A stretch of DNA of 64,000 nt from Gammaproteobacteria bacterium. GTDB taxonomy: Bacteria > Pseudomonadota > Gammaproteobacteria > Natronospirales > REEB76. Of this stretch, positions 50,804 through 59,494 are shown piece after piece. Numbering within the stretch: position 1 is the first letter of the stretch; the number at the start of each line of letters is the position of its first letter. The notes beneath the pieces are model-generated. The model was not told the origin of the DNA and did not search any database. It saw only the letters and a list, made by a program, of their open reading frames with translations. The stretch lies in the NCBI GenBank assembly GCA_036383255.1, contig DASVOS010000010.1, forward strand, positions 1-64,000, in the 5' to 3' direction. Position numbers and translations under genes: made by a program.

Positions 50804-51778
50804 ATGAACCCCGAATACCGCGAGACCACCATGGAACAAGTCAGCATCCATCCGCTGCAGGAAGACCAGTACCACGAAGCCTCGGGTACCGGCGCGCCCC
50901 TCGGCACTACGAGCGCCACCTCCTGGGGGGCGATCTTCGCCGGCGCCGCCGCAGCAGCCGGACTCTCACTGATACTGCTGTTCGTCGGCGCAGGCATCGG
51001 CCTTTCCTCCGTCTCCCCCTGGTCCCACAGCGGCGTGAGCGGCACCACCTTCGGCGTCTCGAGCATCCTCTGGATCACCTTCATGCAGCTCGCCGCCTCC
51101 GCGGTGGGCGGCTACCTCGCGGGCCGGCTGCGCACCAAGTGGACACGCGTTCACAGCCACGAGGTGTTCTTCCGCGACACGGCCCACGGCCTCTTGGCCT
51201 GGTGCGTGGCGACCCTCGCCACCGCCACGCTGCTCAGCTCCGCGGTGGGTACCATCGTGGATCGCGGCGTGCAGGCGGGTGCCACCGTCGCCGGCGGTGC
51301 CGCGACTGCGGCGGTGAGCGCCGCGGGCGCTGCGGCCACCAACAACGACAGGAGCGGCGGCAACGGCGGTCCGACCGGCTACTTCGTGGACCGCCTGTTC
51401 CGCAACACCGGCGCGCCGGGCGCGACCGCGGCACCGGCCAACGTCAGCGACTCCGAGGCCGCGGCGGAGGCGACGCGCATCTTCGCGAGCTCCGTGGGCG
51501 ACGTCGGCATGACCGCGGACGACACCCATTACCTGGGCCAGCTGGTGGCCCAGCGCACCGGCCTCTCACAGGAAGAGGCGGAGCGGCGCGTCAGCGACAC
51601 TTATGCGGCGCTGAAGGCCAAGGTCGGCGCGGCGGAGAACCAGGCCAAGGAGGCGGCCGACAAGGCCCGCAAGGCCTCCGCTTACGCGGCGCTGTGGTTC
51701 GCCGTGGCGCTGTTCATCGGCGCCTTCGTGGCGAGCTTCAGTGCCACCTTCGGCGGACGCCTGCGGGACGCCGTCTGA
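50804..51778 (+). CDS. Membrane protein of unknown function with Ala-rich middle
   Basis: 324 residues from ATG 50804 (MNPEYRETTMEQVSIHP); ATG 50831 is an alternative. Four membrane segments: about 36-60 (WGAIFAGAAAAAGLSLILLF), 78-100, 127-150, and 290-310 near the C-terminus. Between them lies an Ala/Gly-rich, low-complexity stretch and a helical segment with RTGLSQEEAERRVSDTYAALKAK ahead of the last membrane segment, the look of a coiled-coil. No family recognised with confidence. Followed by a 24-residue protein. Confidence 0.68.
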   Translation: MNPEYRETTMEQVSIHPLQEDQYHEASGTGAPLGTTSATSWGAIFAGAAAAAGLSLILLFVGAGIGLSSVSPWSHSGVSGTTFGVSSILWITFMQLAASAVGGYLAGRLRTKWTRVHSHEVFFRDTAHGLLAWCVATLATATLLSSAVGTIVDRGVQAGATVAGGAATAAVSAAGAAATNNDRSGGNGGPTGYFVDRLFRNTGAPGATAAPANVSDSEAAAEATRIFASSVGDVGMTADDTHYLGQLVAQRTGLSQEEAERRVSDTYAALKAKVGAAENQAKEAADKARKASAYAALWFAVALFIGAFVASFSATFGGRLRDAV

Positions 51779-51820
51779 TGAACCATGCCCGCGGTCGAAC
51801 CCGAGAGTGAGGAGAAGTTC

Positions 51821-51895
51821 ATGCGTTACCTGCTGCTATGGGTGCTGGGCGTACCCATCCCGATCCTGATCCTGATCGCGCTGCTCTGGCACTGA
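51821..51895 (+). CDS. 24-residue hydrophobic small protein
   Basis: [20 protein letters not shown] and four more residues, one membrane segment with a Pro-rich kink. The ribosome site GAGGAG lies six bases before ATG 51821. Two bases separate its stop from the ATG of the PQQ-type dehydrogenase. Similar 20-30 residue proteins of the form [10 protein letters not shown] sit beside stress genes in other proteobacteria (from memory). Confidence 0.6.
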   Translation: MRYLLLWVLGVPIPILILIALLWH

Positions 51896-51897
51896 GC

Positions 51898-53211
51898 ATG
51901 CGCCGGCTCGCGCCGCTCCTGGCCGGGCTGATGTTGCCGGCGCTCTGCGCCGGCGGTGCCGCGCTACCGGAGCAGGCGGGCTACGGCCCGCATCCCACGC
52001 TGCCGGAGCCGAGTCACACCCTCATCCCCACTGTGAAGATCGCGCCGGCCAAGGGCTGGGCGGCGGGCGCCAAGCCCACGCCGGCCCAGGGTCTCGCGGT
52101 GCAGGCCTTCGCCACGAAACTGCAGCACCCGCGCTGGCTCTACGTGCTGCCCAACGGCGACGTGCTGGTGGCGGAGACCGACGCGCCGCCCAAGCCCGAC
52201 GACCGCAAGGGCATCAAGGGCTGGGTGATGAAGAAAGAGATGAAGAAAGCGGGCTCCGGCGTGCAGGAGAGCCAGAACCGCATCACGCTCCTGCGCGACG
52301 CGGACGGCGATGGCCGGGCCGAGACCCGCAGCGTGTTCATCGGCGGCCTCAACTCGCCCTTCGGCATGGCACTGGTGGGCGACGCGCTCTACGTGGCCGA
52401 CACCGACGCGCTGCTGCGCTTCCCCTACAAGCCGGGCGAGACCGAGATCCGCGCGGACGGCGTCAAGGTCACCGACCTGCCGGCCGGCACCATCAACCAC
52501 CACTGGACCAAGAACGTGGTGGCGAGTCCCGACGGCAAGCACCTCTACGTGACGGTGGGCTCCAACAGCAACGTGGGCGAGAACGGCGAAGAGGCGGAAG
52601 AAGGCCGCGCCGCCATCTGGGAAGTGGACACCGCCACCGGCCAGAAGCGGCTCTACGCCACCGGCCTGCGCAACCCCAACGGCATGGATTTCCAGCCGGA
52701 CACGGGCGCGCTGTGGGCGGTGGTGAACGAGCGGGATGAGCTCGGCAACGACCTCGTGCCCGACTACATGACTGCGGTGAAGGAGGGCGCCTTCTACGGC
52801 TGGCCCTACAGCTACTACGGCCAGCATCCTGACGACCGGCCCAAGCCGCCGCGGCCGGACCTGGTGGCCAAGGCCATCGCGCCGGACTACGCGCTCGGCT
52901 CCCACACCGCCTCGCTGGGACTCATGTTCTACAAGGGCACGCTGCTTCCGGCGCGCTACAGGAACGGCGCGTTCATCGGCCAGCACGGCTCCTGGAACCG
53001 CGACCCGCCGGCGGGCTACCGGGTGGTCTTCGTGCCGTTCACCGGCGGCAAGCCCAACGGCTATCCGGAGGAGATCCTCAGCGGGTTCCTCGACAAGGAC
53101 GGCAACGCGCAGGGACGCCCGGTGGGCGTGGCGGCGGACAAGGCCGGCGCGCTGCTGGTGGCGGACGACGTGGGGAACACGGTATGGCGGGTGACGCCGC
53201 AAGGCCATTAG
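51898..53211 (+). CDS. PQQ-type sugar dehydrogenase (sorbosone-dehydrogenase-like)
   Basis: 437 residues from ATG 51898. Signal peptide 1-20 or so (GGAALPEQ). The six-bladed beta-propeller of soluble quinoprotein glucose/sorbosone dehydrogenases is recognisable: [79 protein letters not shown] and [22 protein letters not shown]. Periplasmic; likely oxidises an aldose or sorbosone using PQQ. No pqq biosynthesis genes nearby. Confidence 0.88.
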   Translation: MRRLAPLLAGLMLPALCAGGAALPEQAGYGPHPTLPEPSHTLIPTVKIAPAKGWAAGAKPTPAQGLAVQAFATKLQHPRWLYVLPNGDVLVAETDAPPKPDDRKGIKGWVMKKEMKKAGSGVQESQNRITLLRDADGDGRAETRSVFIGGLNSPFGMALVGDALYVADTDALLRFPYKPGETEIRADGVKVTDLPAGTINHHWTKNVVASPDGKHLYVTVGSNSNVGENGEEAEEGRAAIWEVDTATGQKRLYATGLRNPNGMDFQPDTGALWAVVNERDELGNDLVPDYMTAVKEGAFYGWPYSYYGQHPDDRPKPPRPDLVAKAIAPDYALGSHTASLGLMFYKGTLLPARYRNGAFIGQHGSWNRDPPAGYRVVFVPFTGGKPNGYPEEILSGFLDKDGNAQGRPVGVAADKAGALLVADDVGNTVWRVTPQGH

Positions 53212-53221
53212 ACGGGACGCC

Positions 53222-54445
53222 CTAGATCGTCTGGCGGTGGCCGCTGGGCTTCCAAGAAGGTGAGATCACATCCGGCGTGGCGCTCTTATTGAGCATGCGC
53301 GCCGGCATCACGGTCCAGCGCCCGTACTTATCGTTGATGCGGTCCATCACCGCGTTCACCTGTGACTGCCGCTCCGGCGGAGCCTCGAAGAGGTCGCGCT
53401 GGTTGCCGGTCTGCTTGGGATCCAGCGCCCGCACCGCCACCTGGTAGGAAGGCTCGCCGCGCCAGCGCCGCTCCAGGAGGTGCGCGCAGAAGGCGTTGAT
53501 GGCGTGGCCGTCATCGGTGGGGCAGGGGGCCCGGTACTCGCCGCCGATCCAGCCTTCGCCTGTGGACAGGCCCACGCCGAAGCTGAGCGCCTGCAGGCCA
53601 TGGCGGCGCAGGCGCAGGGCCACGGTCTCGGCCATGTGCTGCAGGTAAGCCGCGAGGATCTCCTTATCCCGCGTCGCGGGCGGCAGCACCTTGCTCGCGC
53701 CCACGGACTTGGGCGCGGCCACCAGCGTCTCCACCTTGCTGGGGTCCTGCCCCTGGGCCATGAGCCAGATGCGCCTTCCCAGGTTGCCGAAGCGCCCGGC
53801 GAGCACGCTCACCGGAAGTTTCTGCATGTCGCCGCAGGTCTTCACGCCGCGCTGTGCCAGGAAGCCGCCGATGCCGCGGTTGATCCCGCAGAGCTCGGTG
53901 ACGGGCACCGGCCGCAGCCGCTCGCGCGCCTCCCAGGGCGGGATCACCACCAGGCCGTCCGGCTTCACCAGGCGCGCGGCGTACTTGGCGGTGGTCTTGT
54001 CGCCGGCGGCGCCGACGCTGCACTTGATCTGCGCCGTCTCCCACACGATGCGCTTGGTCATGTGCGCCATGTCTTCCGGCGTGCCGTGGAGGTGCTGCAC
54101 GCCGGTGACATCCAGGAAGGCCTCGTCGATGGAGAACACCTCGAGGTCCGGCGTCACCGCGTCCAGCGCCGCCATGATGGCGGTGGAGACCTTCACGTAC
54201 TCGGCGGGACGGGAGGCGCGCTTGACGATGTCCGGGCAGAGTCCGCGCGCCTCGCGGATGTGCATGCCGGTGCGCACGCCCTTGGCGCGTGCCTCGTAGC
54301 TCGCGGTGATGAGGGTGGTCCCTTGCTCGCCGTTGGTGACTCCCACCGGCCTGCCGCGCAGCTCCGGGAAGTCGCGCTGCTCCAGGGACGCGAAGAACGC
54401 GTTCATGTCCACGTGGAGGATGGCGCGGGGCCAGGGGGTGGACAT
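53222..54445 (-). CDS. Y-family DNA polymerase (DinB/UmuC-like), SOS-controlled
   Basis: 407 residues from ATG 54445, with AAGGA upstream; a TTG start at 54460 was rejected. Palm motifs: ILHVDMNAFFASLEQRDFPELRG (first catalytic Asp), SYEARAKGVRTGM, VFSIDEAFLDVTG (second Asp-Glu), and the little-finger region KSVGASKVLPP, with a C-terminal EPSYQVAVRALDPKQTG. Synthesises across DNA lesions at low fidelity. The LexA box at 54466-54481 sits 20 bases upstream. No imuA, dnaE2 or umuD neighbour. More DinB-like than ImuB-like. Confidence 0.88.
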   Translation of the reverse strand: MSTPWPRAILHVDMNAFFASLEQRDFPELRGRPVGVTNGEQGTTLITASYEARAKGVRTGMHIREARGLCPDIVKRASRPAEYVKVSTAIMAALDAVTPDLEVFSIDEAFLDVTGVQHLHGTPEDMAHMTKRIVWETAQIKCSVGAAGDKTTAKYAARLVKPDGLVVIPPWEARERLRPVPVTELCGINRGIGGFLAQRGVKTCGDMQKLPVSVLAGRFGNLGRRIWLMAQGQDPSKVETLVAAPKSVGASKVLPPATRDKEILAAYLQHMAETVALRLRRHGLQALSFGVGLSTGEGWIGGEYRAPCPTDDGHAINAFCAHLLERRWRGEPSYQVAVRALDPKQTGNQRDLFEAPPERQSQVNAVMDRINDKYGRWTVMPARMLNKSATPDVISPSWKPSGHRQTI

Positions 54446-54465
54446 GGGAGATTCCTTCAAGGTAA

Positions 54466-54481
54466 CTGTATATTTATACAG
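54466..54481 (-). promoter_or_regulatory. LexA (SOS) box upstream of the Y-family polymerase
   Basis: CTGTATATTTATACAG, matching CTGT-N8-ACAG exactly with an all-A/T centre, inside the longer near-palindrome AACTG...CAGTT. Lies 20 bases before the start codon, where repression of transcription is expected. Confidence 0.9.
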
Positions 54482-54656
54482 TTATTGTCTTTTGCCGTCA
54501 AAAGCCCTGTATTTCCCGGGACTTAGGTCAAATGAGCCTCAGGAAACCTTCGGTTCTGTGACCTAACCCCCAGCGTGAATGTCGCATGCGGCTTACCTTG
54601 GAACCATCGACGGGGGTTCCGCACCGTCGCGATAAGAAGAGGGAAGAAGAAGGTCC

Positions 54657-54911
54657 ATGTTCACCCTGACCGCACTGATCCTGATGCTCGTCATCGGCGC
54701 CATCGCCGGCTGGCTGGCGGGTGTCGTGATGAAGGGCCGCGGCTTCGGCGTCGCCGGCAACATCGTGATCGGCATCGTCGGCGCCGTCATCGGCGGCTTC
54801 CTGTTCGGAGCGGTGGGGATCATTTTCTGGGGTCTGTTGGGCACGTTGATCGAAGCCTTCATCGGCGCGGTGATCCTGCTGTTCATCGTCGGGCTGATCA
54901 AGAAGGCCTAG
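54657..54911 (+). CDS. GlsB/YeaQ/YmgE-family stress membrane protein
   Basis: 84 residues. Three hydrophobic segments with the family's Gly pattern: LTALILMLVIGAIAGWLAG, GVAGNIVIGIVGAVIGGFLFG, and EAFIGAVILLFIVGLIKKA, with the basic MKGRGFG turn. Inner membrane; part of general stress responses in relatives. ATG 54657 follows AAGAAGG. Ends 98 bases before a terminator. Confidence 0.88.
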   Translation: MFTLTALILMLVIGAIAGWLAGVVMKGRGFGVAGNIVIGIVGAVIGGFLFGAVGIIFWGLLGTLIEAFIGAVILLFIVGLIKKA

Positions 54912-55009
54912 GCCAGAGCTTGGCCAGGGATGGCACGCCTGCAAGGACGCGGGCGTCAGGGCACACTGGATGCCCGGAGCGAAAGCAGACGCAAAGCCCT
55001 CAAGACCCG

Positions 55010-55032
55010 GCCCCGCCTCCGCGGGGCTTTTT
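55010..55032 (+). terminator. Rho-independent terminator after the YeaQ-like gene
   Basis: Stem GCCCCGC / GCGGGGC with loop CTCC, followed by TTTTTATT. Confidence 0.85.
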
Positions 55033-55085
55033 ATTTGGGCAGGGCGGTTCCGGTATGCTCTGGCTTTCGGGGCAAGGGGGATGTC

Positions 55086-55613
55086 ATGACCGAAACGTCA
55101 CCGGATACCGCAGCGTCCGTGCCGAAGAAGCTGGAAGGCCTGGGCGGCTGGCTGATATTGCCGGCGATCGGCATGTTCTGGAACATGCTGGCGCTGAGCT
55201 ATGGGCTGTTGAGCGCAGTGGCGCTCAAGTTCAGCCCTGACATGGCGGAGGCGATGGCCGGGCGCGGCATCGATATCAATGATCCCGCCTGGCTGAGGCT
55301 CCTGAACTTCGAGCTCTTCACCTCGGTGCTGCTGCTGTGCCTGGTGATAGCTCTGCTCGTGTTGTTCTTCCTCAAGTCCTGGTGGTTCCCGCGGGCCTTC
55401 ATCGCCTTCCTGGTGGCGAGCGTCCTGGTCAAGGCGGGCGACGTGATGCTCGCCCATGGCGTGGCGACGCTGGACCTGAGCCAGACCGCGGGCAGCTCGT
55501 TCACGGAACTGATGCGGCCGGTGTTCGCATCGGTGATCTGGATACCGTATTTCCTGGTGTCGGAGCGGGTCAAGAACACCTTCGTGCGGCACCGTCCGGC
55601 GACGGCGACCTAG
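55086..55613 (+). CDS. DUF2569-domain membrane protein
   Basis: 175 residues from ATG 55086. The signature LEGLGGWLILPAIGMFWNML opens the first of four membrane segments, the DUF2569 hallmark. A loop with DPAWLRLLNFELFTSV, two further segments with LKSWWFPRAFIAFLVASVL, and ASVIWIPYFLVSERVKNTF near the end. Inner membrane, function unknown. Its stop overlaps the convergent DUF4442 gene by four bases. Confidence 0.85.
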   Translation: MTETSPDTAASVPKKLEGLGGWLILPAIGMFWNMLALSYGLLSAVALKFSPDMAEAMAGRGIDINDPAWLRLLNFELFTSVLLLCLVIALLVLFFLKSWWFPRAFIAFLVASVLVKAGDVMLAHGVATLDLSQTAGSSFTELMRPVFASVIWIPYFLVSERVKNTFVRHRPATAT

Positions 55614-56068
55614 GGTTTCGGCGGTTTCTTCCTGATGTAGAGCGTCTTCACCACCCGCGCCACCACGTCGCCGGCCTCGTCGGTGACCTCCACGGTGAAC
55701 TCCGGCAGGTATTTCTCGCCGCCCTCGGTGTGCGCCAGGATCTCCCGCACCCGTCCCTCCGTGAGGTAGAAGCGCGCGGTGACGCGGCCGCGGCCGGGCT
55801 TCAGGTACTCGATGGCGGCGCGCTGGTCCCACACGTAGTAGCCGCGCCCCAGCACGTGCAGCAGCATCACCGCGTAGCAGGCGTCGGTCATGGCGAACAG
55901 GCTGCCGCCGAAGTGGGTGCCCACGTAGTTGCGGTTGTACCAGTGCTGCTTGAGCGTGACCTCGGCCTCGCGGTAATCATCGTCGAGGCGCGTGACGCGG
56001 ATGCCCGCGAACAGGAACGGCGGCCACAGGTTGATGCCCCGGCGCAGGGTGCGGGCGCTGACGCGCAC
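55610..56068 (-). CDS. DUF4442 thioesterase-like protein
   Basis: 152 residues from GTG 56068 with GAGAG upstream. A single hotdog fold: LWPPFLFAGIRVTRLDDDYREAEVTLKQ, NYVGTHFGGSLFAMTDACYAVML (the family motif), AAIEYLKPGRGRVTARFYL, and an end strand VVARVVKTLYIRKK. Likely binds acyl thioesters; substrate unknown. The gene follows the MocR regulator by six bases on the same strand and may be co-transcribed. Confidence 0.85.
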   Translation of the reverse strand: MRVSARTLRRGINLWPPFLFAGIRVTRLDDDYREAEVTLKQHWYNRNYVGTHFGGSLFAMTDACYAVMLLHVLGRGYYVWDQRAAIEYLKPGRGRVTARFYLTEGRVREILAHTEGGEKYLPEFTVEVTDEAGDVVARVVKTLYIRKKPPKP

Positions 56069-56073
56069 CGCTC

Positions 56074-57564
56074 TCAGCCCGCCTTGCGCCGGCTGCTGCG
56101 CTGGGCCGCGGCGATCGCATCCATGAGCAGGCCCATGCCCTCATGCAGCTGCTGCGGGGCCTGGCTGGCATAGCCGAGGCGCAGGTGGGTGAGGCGGGAG
56201 GGCGGCGTCAGGTGGAACTCGGACTCGGGCGTGACGTACACGCCGGCCGCCTGCGCCCGCGCCACCACCGCGTCGCTGTCCACGCCGCAGTCGAACCACA
56301 ACGCCATGCCGCCGTCCGGCACGTTCCAGCTGAGGGGCAGGCCGCGGGCACGGCCCGCCTCCAGCGCCTGCACCATGGCGTCGCGCCGCTCCTGGTAGAC
56401 GCGGCGCATGCGTTTCAGGTGCCGCTCGAAGCCGCCGTTGTCCATCCAGCGCGCCACCGCGTCCTGCATGAAGATGCTGTTCTGGCGCGTGACCAGGGCG
56501 CGCAGCCGGGTCAGCGGCTCGAGCAGCTCCTCCGGCACCGCCATGAAGCCGATGCGGGCCGAGGGGAACATGATCTTGGAGAGCGTGGAGATGTAGATGA
56601 CGAGGCCGCAAGGGTCGCTGCTGGCCATGGGCGCGATGGGCTGCGAGCGGAAGTGGAACTCGTGGTCGTAGTCGTCTTCCAGGATCGGGATCTGGTGGCG
56701 GCTGGCGAGTTCGTAGATGCGCAGGCGCCGCGCCTTGGGCAGCGTCACCGTGGTGGGGTACTGGTGGTGGGGCGTTAGATAGATGAGGCGGAGGCGGTGC
56801 TGGCTGATCGCCTCCTCCAGGGAATCTGGGTCCATGCCCTGGGCGTCCACCTTGAGCGGCACCACCTCGCCGCCGGCGGCACGGATCGCGTCCCAGGCGG
56901 CGGCATAGCCGGGCGACTCCACCGCCACCTTGTCGCCGGGCATCACCAGCAGCTGGGCGGTGAGGAAGATCGCCTCCTGCGCGCCGTGGGTGATGATGAT
57001 CTTGCGCCCGGTGAGCGCGCGCACGCGCCGCAGGTACTCCTCCATGCAGGCGATGAACTCGGGATGCCCGGCCGGGCTGCCGTAGTCGCTGCGGCGGGAC
57101 GGGGAGCGGCGCAGCGTGTCGGCCACGCAGGCGCGGAACTCGTCGTAGGGGAAGAGCTGCAGGTCCGGCTGGCCGCCGAGGAACGCGTAGGGGTAGCTGC
57201 TGGTGTCCGTGACGCCGCACGGGAACACCGTGCCCTGGCGCGCGACGCGCCACTTGAACTTGCGCTCGAACGGCGAGGCTTTCTTGCCGCCGGTCTTGGG
57301 GCTGAAGAACGCGCTCGGCAGCACCTCGCAGACCCGGTGCGCGCGCCGCTCGCCGGCCTCCAGCCAGCCTTCGGCGACGAGCTCGTCCATGGCGGCGGTG
57401 ACGGTATGGCGGTGCACGCCGAGGGCCTGGGCCAGCACCCGGCTGGAAGGCAGCCGTTCACCGGGCTTCGCCTGGCCGGCCTGGATCGCGTTGCGCAGCG
57501 CCTCGGCGATGCGCAGGTAGCCCGGACGGGCGTCTTCGGGGACGGTCAGCACCAGGTCGAGCAT
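56074..57564 (-). CDS. MocR-type regulator (GntR DNA-binding plus aminotransferase domain)
   Basis: 496 residues from ATG 57564, with GGAGGGG upstream. N-terminal GntR winged helix (about 10-80): RPGYLRIAEALRNAIQAGQ, KPGERLPSSRVLAQALGVHRHTVTAAMDELVAEGWL. The rest is a fold-type I PLP-dependent domain: GAQEAIFLTAQLLV, LIYLTPHHQYPTTVTLPK, the PLP-binding lysine in ISTLSKIMFPSARIGFM, and RLTHLRLGYA. Such proteins sense PLP or amino compounds and activate divergent genes. Here the divergent gene is a LysE-type exporter (57756). Target operon inferred. Confidence 0.9.
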   Translation of the reverse strand: MLDLVLTVPEDARPGYLRIAEALRNAIQAGQAKPGERLPSSRVLAQALGVHRHTVTAAMDELVAEGWLEAGERRAHRVCEVLPSAFFSPKTGGKKASPFERKFKWRVARQGTVFPCGVTDTSSYPYAFLGGQPDLQLFPYDEFRACVADTLRRSPSRRSDYGSPAGHPEFIACMEEYLRRVRALTGRKIIITHGAQEAIFLTAQLLVMPGDKVAVESPGYAAAWDAIRAAGGEVVPLKVDAQGMDPDSLEEAISQHRLRLIYLTPHHQYPTTVTLPKARRLRIYELASRHQIPILEDDYDHEFHFRSQPIAPMASSDPCGLVIYISTLSKIMFPSARIGFMAVPEELLEPLTRLRALVTRQNSIFMQDAVARWMDNGGFERHLKRMRRVYQERRDAMVQALEAGRARGLPLSWNVPDGGMALWFDCGVDSDAVVARAQAAGVYVTPESEFHLTPPSRLTHLRLGYASQAPQQLHEGMGLLMDAIAAAQRSSRRKAG

Positions 57565-57602
57565 GGCTTGCACCCCTCCCTATGGCCCGCACAGGGCGGG
57601 AC

Positions 57603-57651
57603 ATCTGGTCTAGGAAAAAAGTGGAAACTGGCACTTAAAAGTGTACCAGAT
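57603..57651. promoter_or_regulatory. Operator-like repeats between MocR regulator and LysE exporter
   Basis: ATCTGGT at 57603-57609 and ACCAGAT at 57645-57651 are perfect inverted copies. CTGGCACTT and AAGTGTACCAG (57628-57649) form a second, inner inverted repeat. MocR regulators bind repeats of this kind in divergent promoters; no exact footprint can be set here. Confidence 0.55.
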
Positions 57652-57755
57652 AAACGCGATGATGCACGCCCACGGAGGCCCGCGCATGACCGGTCCGAAA
57701 ACGGCCGGTACCGGCAAAGGCTCACCGCTAGTCTTTGCCGCACACAGGAGACGCC

Positions 57756-58388
57756 ATGCCCAGCCTCGCCGCCATGACCGCGTTCGGGATCATCAGCTTC
57801 GGGTTCGCCATCACGCCGGGGCCGAACATGATGTACATCCTGTCGCGCTCCCTGAGCCAGGGCGCCGCGGCGGGCCTGATGTCGCTGGTGGGCGTGGCGG
57901 CGGGCTTCGTCGTGTACCTCCTGCTGTCGGCGTTCGGCATCACCGCGGTGGTGATGGCGGTGCCCGTCGCCTACGACGCGCTGCGCATCGCCGGTGCGGC
58001 TTACCTCCTATACCTCGCCTGGGGCGTACTCAAGCCCGGCGGCCGTTCGCCGTTCGAGACGCGCATGCTACCGCCCCACAGCGACCGGCGGCTCATCGCC
58101 ATGGGCTTCATGACCAACCTGTTGAACCCCAAGGCGGCGATGCTCTACCTCGCACTGCTGCCGCAGTTCATCGACCCCAGCCGGGGCAGCGTGCTGCTGC
58201 AGGCGCTGGTGCTGGGCTGCATCCATATCACCCTGAGCCTGCTCGCGAACGGCAGCGCCGCGCTCGCTGCCGGCGGCATCTCGCGCTTCCTGGCGAAGAG
58301 CCCCGTCTGGCTCAGGGTGCAGCGCTGGTTCATGGGCACGGTGCTGACCGCGCTCGCCGTCAACATGCTGCGCGAATCGCGCCGCTAG
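57756..58388 (+). CDS. LysE-family amino-acid/metabolite exporter
   Basis: 210 residues from ATG 57756, with CAGGAG upstream. Six membrane segments in LysE order: MTAFGIISFGFAITPGPNMM (motif AITPGPN), GLMSLVGVAAGFVVYLLLSAFG, AYLLYLAWGVLK, MGFMTNLLNPKAAMLYLALLPQFI (motif NLLNPKA), and two at the C-terminus. Inner membrane exporter; substrate unknown. First gene of the divergent run under probable MocR control. Confidence 0.9.
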   Translation: MPSLAAMTAFGIISFGFAITPGPNMMYILSRSLSQGAAAGLMSLVGVAAGFVVYLLLSAFGITAVVMAVPVAYDALRIAGAAYLLYLAWGVLKPGGRSPFETRMLPPHSDRRLIAMGFMTNLLNPKAAMLYLALLPQFIDPSRGSVLLQALVLGCIHITLSLLANGSAALAAGGISRFLAKSPVWLRVQRWFMGTVLTALAVNMLRESRR

Positions 58389-58398
58389 AGGAGTCTCC

Positions 58399-58569
58399 AT
58401 GCAGATCCCGCAGACCGAAGCCGAACGCGTGCAGTTCCTGATCTCCCTGGGCCGGCAGCCGGGCGTGGGCGCCTGGTTCACGGTCTGGCGCATCGCCACG
58501 CGGCGGCGCGAGCGGACGGCGCCCAGGCGCGCGGCGAAGCCGATGCCGCAGGGGAGCTGCGCCGCATGA
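58399..58569 (+). CDS. 56-residue basic protein between two exporter genes
   Basis: ATG 58399 after AGGAGTCTCC. Starts MQIPQTEAERVQFLISLGRQ, then a Trp-bearing WFTVWRIATRRR and a basic, Pro/Ala-rich tail. Its stop overlaps the EamA start (ATGA at 58566), a strong sign of a genuine co-translated gene. No family recognised. Confidence 0.5.
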   Translation: MQIPQTEAERVQFLISLGRQPGVGAWFTVWRIATRRRERTAPRRAAKPMPQGSCAA

Positions 58570-59480
58570 ACCTGCCCAAGCACTCGAGCCTGGCCTATTG
58601 GGCCGCGGGCCTCACGCTGCTGGTGTGGTCGTCCGCCTACGCGGCGATCTCCTACGGCCTCAAGCTGTTCACGCCCGGCGAGATCGCGCTGGTGCGCTTC
58701 GCGGTGGCGGCGTCGGTGTTCGCGGTGCCGGTCGCGCTCGGCCGCGTGAAGCTGCCGCCGCGCCAGGACTGGCCGGCGGTGATCCTGCTGGCGCTGGTCG
58801 GGCACACGCTGTACCAGCTCGCGCTCGGCTACTCCATGACGCGCCTGTCCGCAGGCGCGGCGGCGGTGGTGATCTCCACCGTGCCGAGCGTGACGGCGGT
58901 GCTCGCCATGCTGCGCCTGCAGGAACACATCAGTCCGCGCGCGGCGTCCGGCCTCGCGATCGCGTTCGCCGGCACGCTGCTGGTGACGCTGGGCCGCGGC
59001 CACGGCATCCACTTCGAGCCGCTCGCGTTCCTGGTGTTCGTGGCGGTCATGGCGAGCGCCGTGAACTTCGTGTTCCAGAAGCCCCTGCTGGCGCGTACCG
59101 ACGCGCTCGGCTTCACCGCGGCCAGCATGTTCGTGGCCACGCTCTCGTTCCTGCCGCTCGGCACCGCGCTGCCGGCCAAGCTCGCGGCGGCGCCCTGGCC
59201 GCAGCTCGCCTCGCTGCTCTACCTGGGGCTGTTCCCCACCGTGATCGGCTTCGTGTGCTGGTCCTTCGCGTTGGCGCGGGCGCCGGCCTCGCGGGTGGCG
59301 AGCTTCCTCTACCTGCAGCCGCTCATGGGCTGCGTCATCGCCTGGTTCTGGCTCGGCGAAGTCCCGACCTGGCTCACGGTGGTGGGCGGCACGCTCGCCG
59401 TCCTCGGCGTGGTGCTGGCCACGTTGCCGGGCCTCCGGGTGCCGGCCTGGAAGCGGCGGATAGAGCCCGAGACATGCTGA
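58566..59480 (+). CDS. EamA/DMT-family transporter
   Basis: 304 residues, ten membrane segments as two EamA halves. LTLLVWSSAYAAISYGLKLF, FTPGEIALVRFAVAASVFAV, AVVISTVPSVTAVLAM, and in the second half PLAFLVFVAVMASAVNFVFQKPLL and TVIGFVCWSFALARAP with LQPLMGCVIAWFWLGEVPT. Inner membrane; exports an unknown metabolite. Overlaps the upstream 56-residue gene by four bases. Confidence 0.9.
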   Translation: MNLPKHSSLAYWAAGLTLLVWSSAYAAISYGLKLFTPGEIALVRFAVAASVFAVPVALGRVKLPPRQDWPAVILLALVGHTLYQLALGYSMTRLSAGAAAVVISTVPSVTAVLAMLRLQEHISPRAASGLAIAFAGTLLVTLGRGHGIHFEPLAFLVFVAVMASAVNFVFQKPLLARTDALGFTAASMFVATLSFLPLGTALPAKLAAAPWPQLASLLYLGLFPTVIGFVCWSFALARAPASRVASFLYLQPLMGCVIAWFWLGEVPTWLTVVGGTLAVLGVVLATLPGLRVPAWKRRIEPETC

Positions 59481-59494
59481 ACGAGGGAGGTCCC

